In this document: positions 8,698 through 17,998 of the stretch, in pieces
How positions within the stretch are numbered: position 1 is the first letter of the stretch
Layout of the letters: every line of letters begins with the position of its first letter
Notes under the pieces: model-generated
The model's input: only the letters and a program-made list of their open reading frames with translations
Databases searched by the model: none
What the model was told of the DNA's origin: nothing
Assembly: GCA_965661765.1 (NCBI GenBank)
Contig: CBFIFE010000007.1
Location: 11,374-75,373 of the forward strand
Length of the DNA stretch: 64,000 nucleotides
Reading direction: 5' to 3'
DNA from: JBMYZL01 sp965661765
GTDB lineage: Bacteria; Bacteroidota; Bacteroidia; Flavobacteriales_D; Sanyastnellaceae
Translations under genes and position numbers: made by a program

Positions 8698-9978
8698 ATG
8701 AACATCTTCCGAATCAGTCTTTTGCTCGTTGCGTCCACACTGTCAGGCGCTCAACTCGTCGCCCAAGTCAGTGTTTACGGGTTTTACAATGAAAATTTCG
8801 ACCCCAATGTGCCGCTGGTTTTGGGGCAATTCGAAGCCGTCACCGGTGAGTGGTTGGAATTGGACACGCTCGATTTTGCCGGTGCTGTTGTGATGGGTTC
8901 GAGTGCGTTTGACGCGGGCAGCGAGAGTTATATGTTCGCTGGCTTGGGGTTTCCCATGGAAGGGGCCGAGAGCGGATTTTGGGATTACAACGTCACCGAC
9001 AACGTCGTGATGGGCAGCCCCGTTTTCAACCAAACCATCAATGCCATCCAACATGACATGAACAATGACAGACTTCTGGGGCTGGGGATGTACCCCGCCG
9101 ATTCTGTTTTTGTCGACTTTGGCAATGGTGATGGGTACTGGCAATACGAATACGGCTCTCAGCTGCTGGAACTGGACGAAGAAACGGGCACCACTGAAGC
9201 ATTGGGGAACGTCGAAGGCGTCAATGGTGTGATTTTGGGTGCCACCGCGTTTGATTCTGACAATGGGGTGTACGCCCTGGTGGGCATGGACAATCAAGGA
9301 AACCAAAAGTTCATCCAACTTGACGGGACCACCGGTGAGGAGATTTCCTCAGTGAATCTTGACATCCCCGAGGGGTATGGATTCAACGAACTGGAATGCT
9401 ACCTTGAAGAATCCAAATACATCGGCATCAAAAGGCCTTACGGCAACCCCGATGGAAGCGTTGACGCCCCGGTGGAACTTGTTCTGGTTGATCCGCTGAG
9501 CGGCAGTTTGGGCACGCTTTTGGAACTCCCCCAGATCTATGCCATCACCCCCAATGCCAGCGTCTTCGACCAGACCAGCGGCTTGTTCGTCATGCTGTAT
9601 TACGACGTGGACTTTCAAACCCACGTCTTGGTGTTGGACCCCACGGCGCCTGAAGTGGTTGCCGATCATGTGATTTCCGGTTCGTTCATCGAACTGCAGA
9701 TCAACAACCGAGAATTCATGATTGCCGCATATGGATTGCCTAGCCCGGTCCCAGAAATCGCCGAAACAGCGGAGGATCTGTTGGTTTGGCCCAATCCTGT
9801 TGCATCCACCTTGCATTTGCGAGGACAAGAAGGACCGGTTCAAGTCTACAATGTCGCAGGCAATTTGCTGCTCGATCGTCACGCCGCGTCCAGCTTTTCG
9901 GTGAATGCCTGGGAAAATGGGTTGTACATCGTCAAGGATGGCAAAGGCAATGGTGCCACATTCACCGTGCAGCATTGA
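8698..9978 (+). CDS. Secreted protein with T9SS type A sorting domain
   Basis: A 426-residue secreted protein. Residues 1-24 are a signal peptide (ending LVAQ). The middle ~320 residues form repeated beta-rich segments with an Asp/Gly pattern reminiscent of beta-propeller proteins. The last ~70 residues are a type A T9SS sorting domain, recognised by LVWPNPVASTLHL, then VYNVAGNLLLD, then ENGLYIVKDGKG near the end. It is therefore predicted to be exported through the Sec system and moved to the cell surface or medium by T9SS. The ATG at 8698 is used rather than the in-frame TTG one codon earlier. It stands alone, 60 bp after the membrane protein gene. The binding partner or substrate is unknown. 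Confidence 0.85.
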   Translation: MNIFRISLLLVASTLSGAQLVAQVSVYGFYNENFDPNVPLVLGQFEAVTGEWLELDTLDFAGAVVMGSSAFDAGSESYMFAGLGFPMEGAESGFWDYNVTDNVVMGSPVFNQTINAIQHDMNNDRLLGLGMYPADSVFVDFGNGDGYWQYEYGSQLLELDEETGTTEALGNVEGVNGVILGATAFDSDNGVYALVGMDNQGNQKFIQLDGTTGEEISSVNLDIPEGYGFNELECYLEESKYIGIKRPYGNPDGSVDAPVELVLVDPLSGSLGTLLELPQIYAITPNASVFDQTSGLFVMLYYDVDFQTHVLVLDPTAPEVVADHVISGSFIELQINNREFMIAAYGLPSPVPEIAETAEDLLVWPNPVASTLHLRGQEGPVQVYNVAGNLLLDRHAASSFSVNAWENGLYIVKDGKGNGATFTVQH

Positions 9979-10078
9979 GCGGACGGGAGCACCGGCTTTC
10001 TGAAAGAGCTTTGCAAGCTTCGTCATCTCGAGCAGTCCTGACACGAAATTGTGTTGCGCCTGCTGAGAGCCTGATGTC

Positions 10079-10112
10079 CGCCCAGCAAGGCCGGCGAAGC
10101 CGCCCAGCAAGG
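10079..10112. repeat. Pair of 12-bp direct repeats (CGCCCAGCAAGG)
   Basis: The 12-mer occurs at 10079-10090 and 10101-10112, 22 bp apart start to start, in the intergenic region before tRNA-Asp. Purpose unknown; it may be chance or a remnant. Confidence 0.5.
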
Positions 10113-10137
10113 AACGAGAAAATGTCGTGAAACAAGA

Positions 10138-10166
10138 AGCCCTGCAAGTCGATGACTCGCAGGGCT
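10138..10166. terminator. Hairpin terminator downstream of tRNA-Asp
   Basis: AGCCCTGC (10138-10145) pairs perfectly with GCAGGGCT (10159-10166). On the minus strand the stem is followed by TCTTGTTT, 12 nt after the tRNA CCA, so it probably ends the tRNA transcript. On the plus strand the stem is followed by CTTTGATTT, so it may be bidirectional. Confidence 0.6.
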
Positions 10167-10177
10167 CTTTGATTTGT

Positions 10178-10254
10178 TGGCGGTCTGGACGAGACTCGAA
10201 CTCGCGACCCCATGCGTGACAGGCATGTATTCTAACCAACTGAACTACCAGACC
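10178..10254 (-). tRNA. tRNA-Asp (GTC), CCA encoded
   Basis: The minus strand folds into a full cloverleaf. The acceptor stem is GGTCTGG (10254-10248) with CCAGACC, discriminator G at 10181, and CCA encoded at 10180-10178. The D arm contains AGTTCAGTTGGTTAGA, the T arm contains GAGTTCGAGTCTC, and the anticodon loop CTGTCAC carries GTC at 10220-10218. Length is 77 nt with CCA. The gene lies downstream of a glycosyltransferase-like gene on the same strand, and a hairpin follows it. Confidence 0.97.
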
Positions 10255-10349
10255 GTTTCACAACAGTTGTGCTGCTCCGTTGCAGCGGGGGCAAAGATAC
10301 GGCATTTTGTGTTTTCACCGCAAAAAAAATGCGCCTAAGATTGAAAAAA

Positions 10350-11279
10350 TCAGCCGAGCAAGAGCTCCCGCCATTGCGACTTCGGCTCAGGGGATTGATA
10401 ACGAGCGATTCGGGTGAGGGCATTGTCGATTCGATGTTGCAGGGAACGACGCAAAAAGACGTCGCGCTTTCGCGTTCTCGGCAATCGGGTGTCACTTGGT
10501 GCGGCAGCCGACCATTTGAATTCAAAGGCATCTCTGGCCAACATTCGGAAAGACTCCGCGCTGCAAAACGCACGGTACATTCGATCGAACGTATCAAAAT
10601 TTGATTTGGTCTCCAGTTCGAACCGCACATCAGCATTCACCAACACCTTCAATTTGTGAAATCGAGCGCGAAGGGCAAAATCAAATGCCTCCAACCCCGA
10701 CATGCGCTCATCCCATCCGCGGAAAACCTCATGCAACGTCGATGTTCTCGCAACAAAACAATGAAAGTGCACACTGTCAGATGCGCAAATCCCGGCTGGC
10801 ACACCATCCGAGGGCAAATCAGCATAACGATCAAACATTTTCAACCGCGCCAATTCTCCATTTGCCCGATGCGTGGAGCGCAACTGGTAACCTCCGAAGA
10901 GAACCCGGTTTTGGCGCAGCAACAACGGTGATGCAAAATCGGCGTTGTTCTCGTGCAGGGATTGAAGCAAACAATCAATGCCACTTTGGGTCACCTTGAT
11001 GTTGGGGTCCAAATACAGGATGTAGTCTTGGGTCAGGCGGGCACTCGCAAGATTGCGCATCTCTACTGGAGTGAGAAGTTCATTGGAATCCAAATCCAGC
11101 AACTCCACCTTCCCGAGCGACTGCATTTCCAACAATCGGTTCTTCACCTCTTGAGATGCTCCGCAAGCGAACGCAAAAATCTTGGTGTTCAACTCGTTGT
11201 GAAGGTGTTCGCACGCAAGAGGCAATGCGGCGAATCCATCATGAGGAACAATTACTGGAGCAAGAGAGGAAGAAATCAT
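10350..11279 (-). CDS. Glycosyltransferase family 2-like protein
   Basis: A 309-residue protein with a GT-A-like layout: an opening APVIVPHDG strand, a MRNLASARLTQDYILYLDP segment where GT2 enzymes carry their DxD metal site, and a WDERMSGLEAFDFALRAR segment matching the acceptor-side ED motif region. The metal motif reads YLDPNIK, with Asn in place of the second acidic residue, so activity may be altered or lost. No signal peptide or membrane segment is seen. It precedes tRNA-Asp on the same strand. Function as a sugar transferase is inferred from fold-level resemblance only. Confidence 0.65.
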   Translation of the reverse strand: MISSSLAPVIVPHDGFAALPLACEHLHNELNTKIFAFACGASQEVKNRLLEMQSLGKVELLDLDSNELLTPVEMRNLASARLTQDYILYLDPNIKVTQSGIDCLLQSLHENNADFASPLLLRQNRVLFGGYQLRSTHRANGELARLKMFDRYADLPSDGVPAGICASDSVHFHCFVARTSTLHEVFRGWDERMSGLEAFDFALRARFHKLKVLVNADVRFELETKSNFDTFDRMYRAFCSAESFRMLARDAFEFKWSAAAPSDTRLPRTRKRDVFLRRSLQHRIDNALTRIARYQSPEPKSQWRELLLG

Positions 11280-11376
11280 GTCAGGCCTTACGACACCACT
11301 GACCCGAAAGTTACCAAAACACGATGAAAGAATGGATTTTTTCGCTCAAAATACCGAGAACGCCGCCAAAACGAAA

Positions 11377-12315
11377 TCAACGCATCATCTTTTGGCGCTT
11401 CATCAAATACGTACTCAACACCTGTTCAACCCCCAACCCCATGTCCACTTCCACCCAGTCGATGCGATTCTGCATGCATTGTTCGCGAAGACTTCTTTGC
11501 ATCTCGCTCATTTTGTTGGCATAAGATTCCCGAACCTCTTCCGGGTGCAACCGAACTTCTTTGCCCGTTTCCAAGTCCCGAAACACTGTGGGTCGATTCT
11601 CAAAAGCAAACGCTGCCTCTGTTTTCTGTTCAAGCACATGAAACACCACCACCTCGTGCTTGTTGTGTCGCATGTGCTGCAACGCTTCCACCCACTTGTC
11701 CACCTCATCCGCACCATCGAACATGTCGCTGAACAACAAAATCAGGGATCGTCGCGGCGTCGCTTCAGCGATTGTATGCAAGGAAGCGGGGCCAGCTGTG
11801 CCCACGGGTGGAGCATCATTTGAGCGATCCAACAGTTCCTCCAGCATGTGAATCAAGGTCCGGTGGTGGGCCATCGAGGACCTGGCAGGGGTGTGCGCAT
11901 CGAGGTCCTCGCCAAACAAGCTCAACCCCACGGCATCCCTTTGCCGCCGGAACAGATCCATGAGCGATGCGGCGGCATAGACAGCGAACTTGATTTTGTT
12001 CATCGCCGGCCCATTCGGATCCACTCCGCCCGGATACCACATGGAACTCGAAACATCCAGCACCAACTGGGCCCGAAGGTTGGTCTCTTCTTCAAATCGC
12101 TTGACAAACAGTTTTTCCGTCCGAGCGAACAACTTCCAATCCAAATGCTTTGTCGACTCCCCCGGATTGTAGGCTCGATGTTCTGCAAACTCCACGCTGA
12201 AGCCATGAAAGGGACTCTTGTGCAGCCCCGTAATGAATCCCTCAACTGTCGAACGAGCGAGCAATTCCAGCCGACTCAATCGGGCAATTTCATTTGTTTG
12301 AAGGGGTACAGGCAT
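11377..12315 (-). CDS. DUF58 domain-containing protein
   Basis: A 312-residue protein of the DUF58 family. Markers are STVEGFITGLHKSPFHGFSVEFA near the start, then the signature DWKLFARTEKLFVKRFEEE, and a von Willebrand A-like core with a DVSSSMW MIDAS motif that would bind a divalent metal. DUF58 proteins usually accompany MoxR AAA ATPases and vWA/BatA proteins and may act as chaperone-like factors; no MoxR gene is in this window nearby. The initiation codon at 12315 is preceded 4 nt earlier by a TAACTTCA box, a weak version of the promoter pattern seen elsewhere. Confidence 0.9.
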   Translation of the reverse strand: MPVPLQTNEIARLSRLELLARSTVEGFITGLHKSPFHGFSVEFAEHRAYNPGESTKHLDWKLFARTEKLFVKRFEEETNLRAQLVLDVSSSMWYPGGVDPNGPAMNKIKFAVYAAASLMDLFRRQRDAVGLSLFGEDLDAHTPARSSMAHHRTLIHMLEELLDRSNDAPPVGTAGPASLHTIAEATPRRSLILLFSDMFDGADEVDKWVEALQHMRHNKHEVVVFHVLEQKTEAAFAFENRPTVFRDLETGKEVRLHPEEVRESYANKMSEMQRSLREQCMQNRIDWVEVDMGLGVEQVLSTYLMKRQKMMR

Positions 12316-12360
12316 CTTGTGAAGTTACAATTTCAACGGAGGTCAGACCGGTTGCGCGTC

Positions 12361-12395
12361 AAAAAAAATCCCCAAGGCTCACCAGAGTCTCAGGG
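12361..12395 (-). terminator. Rho-independent terminator after trxA
   Basis: On the minus strand CCCTGAG (12395-12389) pairs, with two G-U wobbles, with CTTGGGG (12376-12370), followed by A and eight T (12368-12361). It lies 67 nt past the trxA stop and fits transcription ending there. Confidence 0.6.
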
Positions 12396-12426
12396 AATTT
12401 CTTGCGTTGTGAATCGCAGTGAAGCA

Positions 12427-12444
12427 AGGACATGCACATGTCCT
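12427..12444. repeat. Perfect 18-bp palindrome near trxA stop
   Basis: AGGACATG-CA-CATGTCCT is an 8-bp perfect dyad with a 2-bp centre, located 18 bp after the trxA stop codon. It may be a protein-binding site or an extra stabilising hairpin in the trxA 3' end. No T tract follows. Confidence 0.5.
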
Positions 12445-12461
12445 GCATGGGTTTTCCTCAA

Positions 12462-12779
12462 TTACAAGAGGGCGTCCAATTTTTCAACCAAAATGTTTTT
12501 CGGAACAGCGCCGACGCTCTTGTCCACCAACTCACCATTTTTCAAGAAGATGATGGTGGGGATGTTGCGAATGCCGTATTTCATGCTGATCTCGCTGTGG
12601 TGGTCCACATTGACCTTTCCGATGACGGCTTTGCCGTCATACTCTTTCGACAATTCTTCGACAATGGGACCGACCATGCGGCAGGGACCGCACCATTCGG
12701 CCCAGAAATCAACGACCACAGGTTGATCGCTGTTCAAGGCCAACTGTTCAAAGTTCTCGCTGGTGAATTCTACAGCCAT
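12462..12779 (-). CDS. trxA: Thioredoxin
   Basis: A 105-residue thioredoxin, the small cytoplasmic dithiol protein that reduces disulfides in target proteins using electrons from thioredoxin reductase. The active site WAEWCGPC has cysteines at residues 30 and 33, and the cis-proline region NIPTIIFLKNG is present. Length is standard. It lies downstream of dnaE on the same strand with a 123-nt gap and is followed by a hairpin terminator, suggesting its own transcript. Nothing unusual is seen in the protein. Confidence 0.97.
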   Translation of the reverse strand: MAVEFTSENFEQLALNSDQPVVVDFWAEWCGPCRMVGPIVEELSKEYDGKAVIGKVNVDHHSEISMKYGIRNIPTIIFLKNGELVDKSVGAVPKNILVEKLDALL

Positions 12780-12902
12780 GATAAAATCTTAAAGACGTTC
12801 GAGTAAAGGCAATCCAAAAAGCGAAGTTAGGGCTGTTTGAAGAATTGAAGGCTCCCTCCCCCGCCCCGAATCGCGGAACTTTTCCACGATTTGTGAAAGA
12901 TT

Positions 12903-15900
12903 TCATTTCTTCATTTCAATCCGCCAATCGATGCCACCCTCCTCTACGAGTCCCTCCAGTCCTTTGAGGAAATCGTCGGAAATCGCCACCTTTTTCGTTC
13001 TGCTGCTCATCGTCATGTTCGCCTCCGCATCGCTGATGTCCAACGTCAAGCCCACCGCTCCCGGGCTCGATGTCACCAGTTCCGTCAATCGAACAAGGCG
13101 AGCCTCAGTCATCGAAACCAAGTCCACGGCCAACCTCAGTCTGCCAACCATTTTTTCGCGCACATCGGCCAAAAGTTCCACACCCTTCACTTTGAATTCG
13201 ACATCGTTGGGATCATCTCGAAAACGGCGTTGTTCCACGGTCCCGCGAACAAAAACGAACCAACCTTCGACCAAATAATCCTTGAACTTGAGGTAATCTT
13301 CACCGAAGAGCATGAACCGTTCGCTGTGGTGATAATCTTCAAGTGTGAACGAACCAAATGGCTTGCCTGCCTTGGAAATTCGATGCTGCGCCTCGATGAT
13401 GCGACCTGCAAAACGCAAGTCCTTTCCTCGCCACGCGAGCGCATCCATGAGGACCTGAAGGCCATCTGAGGGCCAGCACAACTGCTCCATTTCAAACCGA
13501 AACTTGTCCAGCGGATGTCCAGAAATGTAGACACCAATGACTTCCTTTTCCTTCGCCAGCATGGCCATGGGCTCCCAGGGTTCGCAAGTCGGAATGGCCG
13601 GCTCAGGAATTTCCACTTCAGCATCGCCGAACAACGACGCCTGAGCCGACATTTCAGAGGCTTGGTGACCGGCTCCATACCGAACGGCAAGCTCAATCAA
13701 GGTCCTGCCCTTCTCATCTTGAGCAAAAAACTGAGCCCGGTGAAGTCCCGCATATTCGTCGAACCCGCCACCGAGGGCAAGTGCTTCATACACGCGTTTG
13801 TTGACATCCTTCGGATTGACTCGACGGGCAAAATCAAACAAGCTCGTATATGGCCCTTCGCTCAATCGATTCTCCACAATGGATTGCACCGCCCCTCCCC
13901 CAACACCCCTGACAGCGCCCAGTCCAAACCGAATGGCCCCCTCATCGTTCACCCGAAATTTCAACGCCGATTCATTCACTGAAGGCCCCTTCACCGGAAT
14001 CCCCATCCGCCTGCTCTCCTCCATGAACATCGTGACCTGTTTGATGTCACTCATGTTGTTTGACAACACCGCCGCCATGAATTGCGCTGGATAGTTCGCC
14101 TTGAGGTAGGCGGTTTGGTAAGCGACCCATGCATAACAAGTGGAATGGGATTTGTTGAATGCGTAGGAAGCAAAGGCCTCCCAGTCCTTCCAAATCTTCT
14201 CCAACTTCGTCTTATCATGGCCCTTTTCGCCGCCTTGCTCCAAGAATTTGGGCTTCATTTGGGCAATCAAATCCGCCTTCTTTTTGCCCATCGCCTTTCT
14301 CAAGGTGTCCGCCTCGCCTTTTGTGAAGCCAGCGAGTTTTTGGGACAACAACATGACCTGCTCCTGGTAAACGGTGATCCCGTACGTCTCCTTCAAATAC
14401 TCCTCACAAGCATCGATGTCATAAGAAATGGGTTCCGTCCCATGCTTCCTGCGGATGAAACTCGGGATGTATTCAAGTGGCCCCGGTCGATACAAGGCAT
14501 TCATCGCGATCAAATCAGCAAACTCAGTAGGCTTGAGCTCCTTCAAGTACTTCTGCATGCCGGCAGATTCATATTGAAAGATGCCAATGGTGTCGCCACG
14601 CTGGAACAGCTCATAAGTTTTTGCATCATCGAGGGGAAAGGCATCTGGATCCAGATTGAGACCAAATGAGTCCTTCACATTCCGGACAGCATCCTTGATG
14701 ATGGTCAGGGTCTTGAGCCCCAAAAAATCCATTTTCAACAGCCCCGCATCTTCCGCGACGGCGTTGTCGAACTGTGTGCACGCCATGTCGCTGTCCTTCG
14801 CCGTCGCGATGGGCACGAATTCCGTGATGTCACTCGGTGTGATGATGACCCCGCATGCATGGATGCCCGTGTTTCGCACAGATCCTTCCAGCACCCTCGC
14901 CGTCTGGACCGTTTGTCCGTCAAGCCCGGAAGAATTGGCAATCTTTTTGATCGCATTCGCCAATTCCAACCCTTCATTTCCTTTGAGCTTTTCGCGAAGG
15001 GCCTTGTCATCGAGGCTGAACAATTTGCCCAATGAGATGTCCGGCATGAGCTTGGCGATGCGGTCTGCATCCGCCAAAGGCAATTCCATCACCCGAGCGG
15101 TATCGCGTATCGAACTTTTGGCAGCCATGGTGCCATAGGTGATGATTTGGGCGACCTGATTTGCCCCGTATTTGTCGATGACATATTGGATGACTCGCCC
15201 CCTGCCTTCATCATCGAAATCGATGTCGATGTCCGGCAAGCTGACGCGGTCAGGATTCAAGAATCGCTCAAACAGCAAATCATATTTGATGGGATCGACG
15301 TTTGTGATTCCCGTGCAATAGGCCACCGCCGAACCTGCGGCCGAACCCCTTCCCGGCCCGACACTCACCCCCATCTCCCGAGCTGCAGTGGTGAAATCTT
15401 GGACGATCAAGAAATAGCCAGGATAGCCGGTGTTGCGAATGGTTTCAAGCTCAAAGTCCAATCGGGTGGTCACTTCTTCGGTCAATTCCCCGTACCTGGA
15501 TTTGGCTCCTTCATAGGTCAAATGGCGCAAAAAGGCATTTTCCCCTCGCTTGCCCCCATCCATCTCGTCCAGAGGGTCCCGAAATTCATCCGGAATGTCA
15601 AATGCTGGCAGCAATACATCCCGCTCCAGAACAAAACCTTCACACTGTGCTTCGATGTCTGCCACCGTTCGAATCGCATCAGGCAAATCGGCGAACAGCC
15701 GCTTCATTTCCTGCGGTGACTTCAAATACCATTCATTGTTGGGCATGCCAAACCGGAACTCTCGTCCGCGTTTGCCAACATATCGCTTCGGCTTGGATAC
15801 GTTCGCTGCATCCTTGACGCAAAGCAAGATGTCATGGGCGTCGGCCTGCTCCTTCCTCGTGTAATACGTGTTGTTCGCCGCGATGTACCGGACGTCGTGC

Positions 15901-17201
15901 TTGGCGCAAAACCTGAGCAAGGTGTCATTCACAACCTTTTCTTCCTCGAGCCCGTGGCGGTTGAGCTCTGCATAGAAGTTGTCCCCAAACTGGGCCTTCC
16001 ACCACAGAAATGCCTCCTCTGCCTGCGCTTCGCCCACGTTGAGAATCAAGGAAGGAACTTCACTGAACAATCCACCGGTTGTGACAATGATGTCGTTTGT
16101 GTTGGCTGACGAAAGCAAATCCTTGTCAATCCGAGGAACGTAATAGAAGCCTTCTGTGTAGGCTGCGGAACTGAATTTGGCCAAACGATGATAGCCATCC
16201 TTGTTCTTTGCGATGAACACAATCGGATAGCCATCGTCTTTTTGACTCTTGTCCAATCGATTCCGACACACATTCAACTCTGCACCTACGATGGGTTTGA
16301 TGCCTTTTTTGTTCGCCGAACGAACGAACTGAAATGCCGCCATCATGTTGCCGTTGTCCGTGACAGCCATCGCTGGCATGCCCATGGCTACGGCAGCATC
16401 GACCAGCTCATCTACTTTGCTGACGGCCTGAAGGATCGAAAACTGGCTGTGGACATGCAAATGCGTGAAAGGCACAGATTCCAAGTCCGCGGCATCGGAA
16501 GGTGCAGCCATTTCCGGTGCAACGGTCGAATGGGCTGCGGGAACCGGGTTTGACTGGAAATTGGCTGTTTCGAGTTGCGGTGCCTCGTATTGAATCTCGT
16601 CAGGGGCATCGAGTCCTGGACGTTGAACCACGCGAAGTCTGCACAACTCGAAAAAACACTTCGCCGTTGCATCGACATCATAGGCTGCATCGTGCGCCTC
16701 AGCAAAAGGAACACCGAACAACTTCAAGTGCAACTCAGTCAGCGAAGGCCACTTGTATCCACCGCCTCGCCCACCAGGGATGGCGCAATAATTTGTTGCC
16801 TCATCCTTCGAATCAATCAACGGCTTCTCCAGAAGCCCGTCCACGGGCAAACCCAACCGGTGCAGCTCAGCCCCCACAATGTTGATGTCGAATTCAATGT
16901 TGTGCCCCATCACATGGGTGGCTTGCTGCAATGTCTCATTGAACTCCTCAACAACATCAGCAAGGGGCAAGCCTTCTTCAATGGCGCGTTCGGTGCTGAT
17001 GCCGTGCACCTTTGTGGCGTTGAAGGGGATGGAAAAACCATCAGGCCGAACAATGCGATTCCCTCTCGAGATCAAGCGCCCTCGTCCGTCGTGCAATTGC
17101 CAGGCCAACTGAACAAGCCGTGGCCAATTGTCACTGTCTGTCAGAGGCGCTTTCCAGTCCCTGGGCAGGCCTGTGGTTTCCGTGTCATAAATGAGGAACA
17201 T
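12903..17201 (-). CDS. dnaE: DNA polymerase III alpha subunit with N-terminal proofreading exonuclease
   Basis: A 1432-residue replicative polymerase catalytic subunit. The first ~180 residues are a DnaQ-like 3'-5' exonuclease (FLIYDTETTGLP with D6 and E8, then a GHNIEFD motif and HDAAYDVDAT). Next comes the PHP domain (THLHVHSQFS and PAMAVTDNGNM), then the C-family polymerase palm with the active-site PDIDIDFDDEGR, a thumb/fingers region and a C-terminal OB-type domain. The fused exonuclease would make the enzyme self-proofreading; I recall this architecture in Flavobacteriia DnaE. The start at MFLIYDTETT (17201) is preferred because six residues further upstream add nothing conserved. A weak -7-like TAACTTG lies 7 nt upstream. 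Confidence 0.97.
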   Translation of the reverse strand: MFLIYDTETTGLPRDWKAPLTDSDNWPRLVQLAWQLHDGRGRLISRGNRIVRPDGFSIPFNATKVHGISTERAIEEGLPLADVVEEFNETLQQATHVMGHNIEFDINIVGAELHRLGLPVDGLLEKPLIDSKDEATNYCAIPGGRGGGYKWPSLTELHLKLFGVPFAEAHDAAYDVDATAKCFFELCRLRVVQRPGLDAPDEIQYEAPQLETANFQSNPVPAAHSTVAPEMAAPSDAADLESVPFTHLHVHSQFSILQAVSKVDELVDAAVAMGMPAMAVTDNGNMMAAFQFVRSANKKGIKPIVGAELNVCRNRLDKSQKDDGYPIVFIAKNKDGYHRLAKFSSAAYTEGFYYVPRIDKDLLSSANTNDIIVTTGGLFSEVPSLILNVGEAQAEEAFLWWKAQFGDNFYAELNRHGLEEEKVVNDTLLRFCAKHDVRYIAANNTYYTRKEQADAHDILLCVKDAANVSKPKRYVGKRGREFRFGMPNNEWYLKSPQEMKRLFADLPDAIRTVADIEAQCEGFVLERDVLLPAFDIPDEFRDPLDEMDGGKRGENAFLRHLTYEGAKSRYGELTEEVTTRLDFELETIRNTGYPGYFLIVQDFTTAAREMGVSVGPGRGSAAGSAVAYCTGITNVDPIKYDLLFERFLNPDRVSLPDIDIDFDDEGRGRVIQYVIDKYGANQVAQIITYGTMAAKSSIRDTARVMELPLADADRIAKLMPDISLGKLFSLDDKALREKLKGNEGLELANAIKKIANSSGLDGQTVQTARVLEGSVRNTGIHACGVIITPSDITEFVPIATAKDSDMACTQFDNAVAEDAGLLKMDFLGLKTLTIIKDAVRNVKDSFGLNLDPDAFPLDDAKTYELFQRGDTIGIFQYESAGMQKYLKELKPTEFADLIAMNALYRPGPLEYIPSFIRRKHGTEPISYDIDACEEYLKETYGITVYQEQVMLLSQKLAGFTKGEADTLRKAMGKKKADLIAQMKPKFLEQGGEKGHDKTKLEKIWKDWEAFASYAFNKSHSTCYAWVAYQTAYLKANYPAQFMAAVLSNNMSDIKQVTMFMEESRRMGIPVKGPSVNESALKFRVNDEGAIRFGLGAVRGVGGGAVQSIVENRLSEGPYTSLFDFARRVNPKDVNKRVYEALALGGGFDEYAGLHRAQFFAQDEKGRTLIELAVRYGAGHQASEMSAQASLFGDAEVEIPEPAIPTCEPWEPMAMLAKEKEVIGVYISGHPLDKFRFEMEQLCWPSDGLQVLMDALAWRGKDLRFAGRIIEAQHRISKAGKPFGSFTLEDYHHSERFMLFGEDYLKFKDYLVEGWFVFVRGTVEQRRFRDDPNDVEFKVKGVELLADVREKMVGRLRLAVDLVSMTEARLVRLTELVTSSPGAVGLTLDISDAEANMTMSSRTKKVAISDDFLKGLEGLVEEGGIDWRIEMKK

Positions 17202-17305
17202 GACCGCACAAGTTAGCAAGCTCGGATGGGAATGCTCGTCCCGAAGGGGTCAGCATGCAGACATTTTTTTCACAATGCCCAACCCCTGCACCGCCGTTTC
17301 AAGTG

Positions 17306-17998
17306 TCAGTCCAAGTCCCCGAGAGCAGGACGGATCTGGACCTCTTCCACCACCGCATTGACGGGTGTATCATGGGCCCGCCAAACCTGCTCTGCCACGT
17401 CCGATGCCGCCAGCAAACGGTCCTCGGGCAAGTCCACTCCGTCCCAACTCGCCGACCACGTGGGCCCCGGCATGACCGTGGTCACTTTGATGCCCAAGGG
17501 TCGGAATTCGGCCCGCAAAGCATCAACAAGGGCCAGCTGCGCATGTTTGGTCACGCTGTATGAAGGTTTGTCCGCAAACATTTTCCGAGACGCCACTGAA
17601 GCCATGTGAAACACATGGGCGCCGCGCCCCAGCAGCGGCTGGAGGCCCCGCACGAGGAGGTAATGCGACAAGACATTGAGCCGCATCATGTAGGGGAGCT
17701 GTGAGGTGGGTTCGCTGGAGATTTGGCCTGGCAGATACACCCCGGCGTTGTTGACCAACACATCCAATCCATTGGACATGGCCACAACCCGTTCGGCCAA
17801 TGCCGTCACCTCATGCTCCACGCTCAAATCGACTGCATGAATGTGCACTTTCAATTCCGGGCGGGCCACTTCCAATGCCAATTCCTCGAGATCTGCCTGC
17901 TGTCGAGCGACCAAATGCAACACCTCAGCCGCTGGGCAAAAGCGGTCGACAATCGCGCGGCCGATGCCCTTTGTGGCACCTGTGATCAAAATCCTCAT
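17306..17998 (-). CDS. Short-chain dehydrogenase/reductase (candidate pteridine reductase)
   Basis: A 230-residue classical SDR enzyme. The cofactor motif is TGATKGIG (residues 6-13), the NNAG motif is at 83-86, and the catalytic residues are Ser134, Tyr147 and Lys151 (YSVTK). An NADP-type or NAD-type preference cannot be set from sequence alone. It is the last gene of a four-gene operon with a FolB-cupin protein, a CYTH protein and a RibD-C-like reductase, all with 4-nt overlaps. SDRs of FolM or pteridine reductase type reduce dihydropterins, so that role is the best inference from context. A general sugar or fatty-acid reductase remains possible. Confidence 0.85.
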   Translation of the reverse strand: MRILITGATKGIGRAIVDRFCPAAEVLHLVARQQADLEELALEVARPELKVHIHAVDLSVEHEVTALAERVVAMSNGLDVLVNNAGVYLPGQISSEPTSQLPYMMRLNVLSHYLLVRGLQPLLGRGAHVFHMASVASRKMFADKPSYSVTKHAQLALVDALRAEFRPLGIKVTTVMPGPTWSASWDGVDLPEDRLLAASDVAEQVWRAHDTPVNAVVEEVQIRPALGDLD

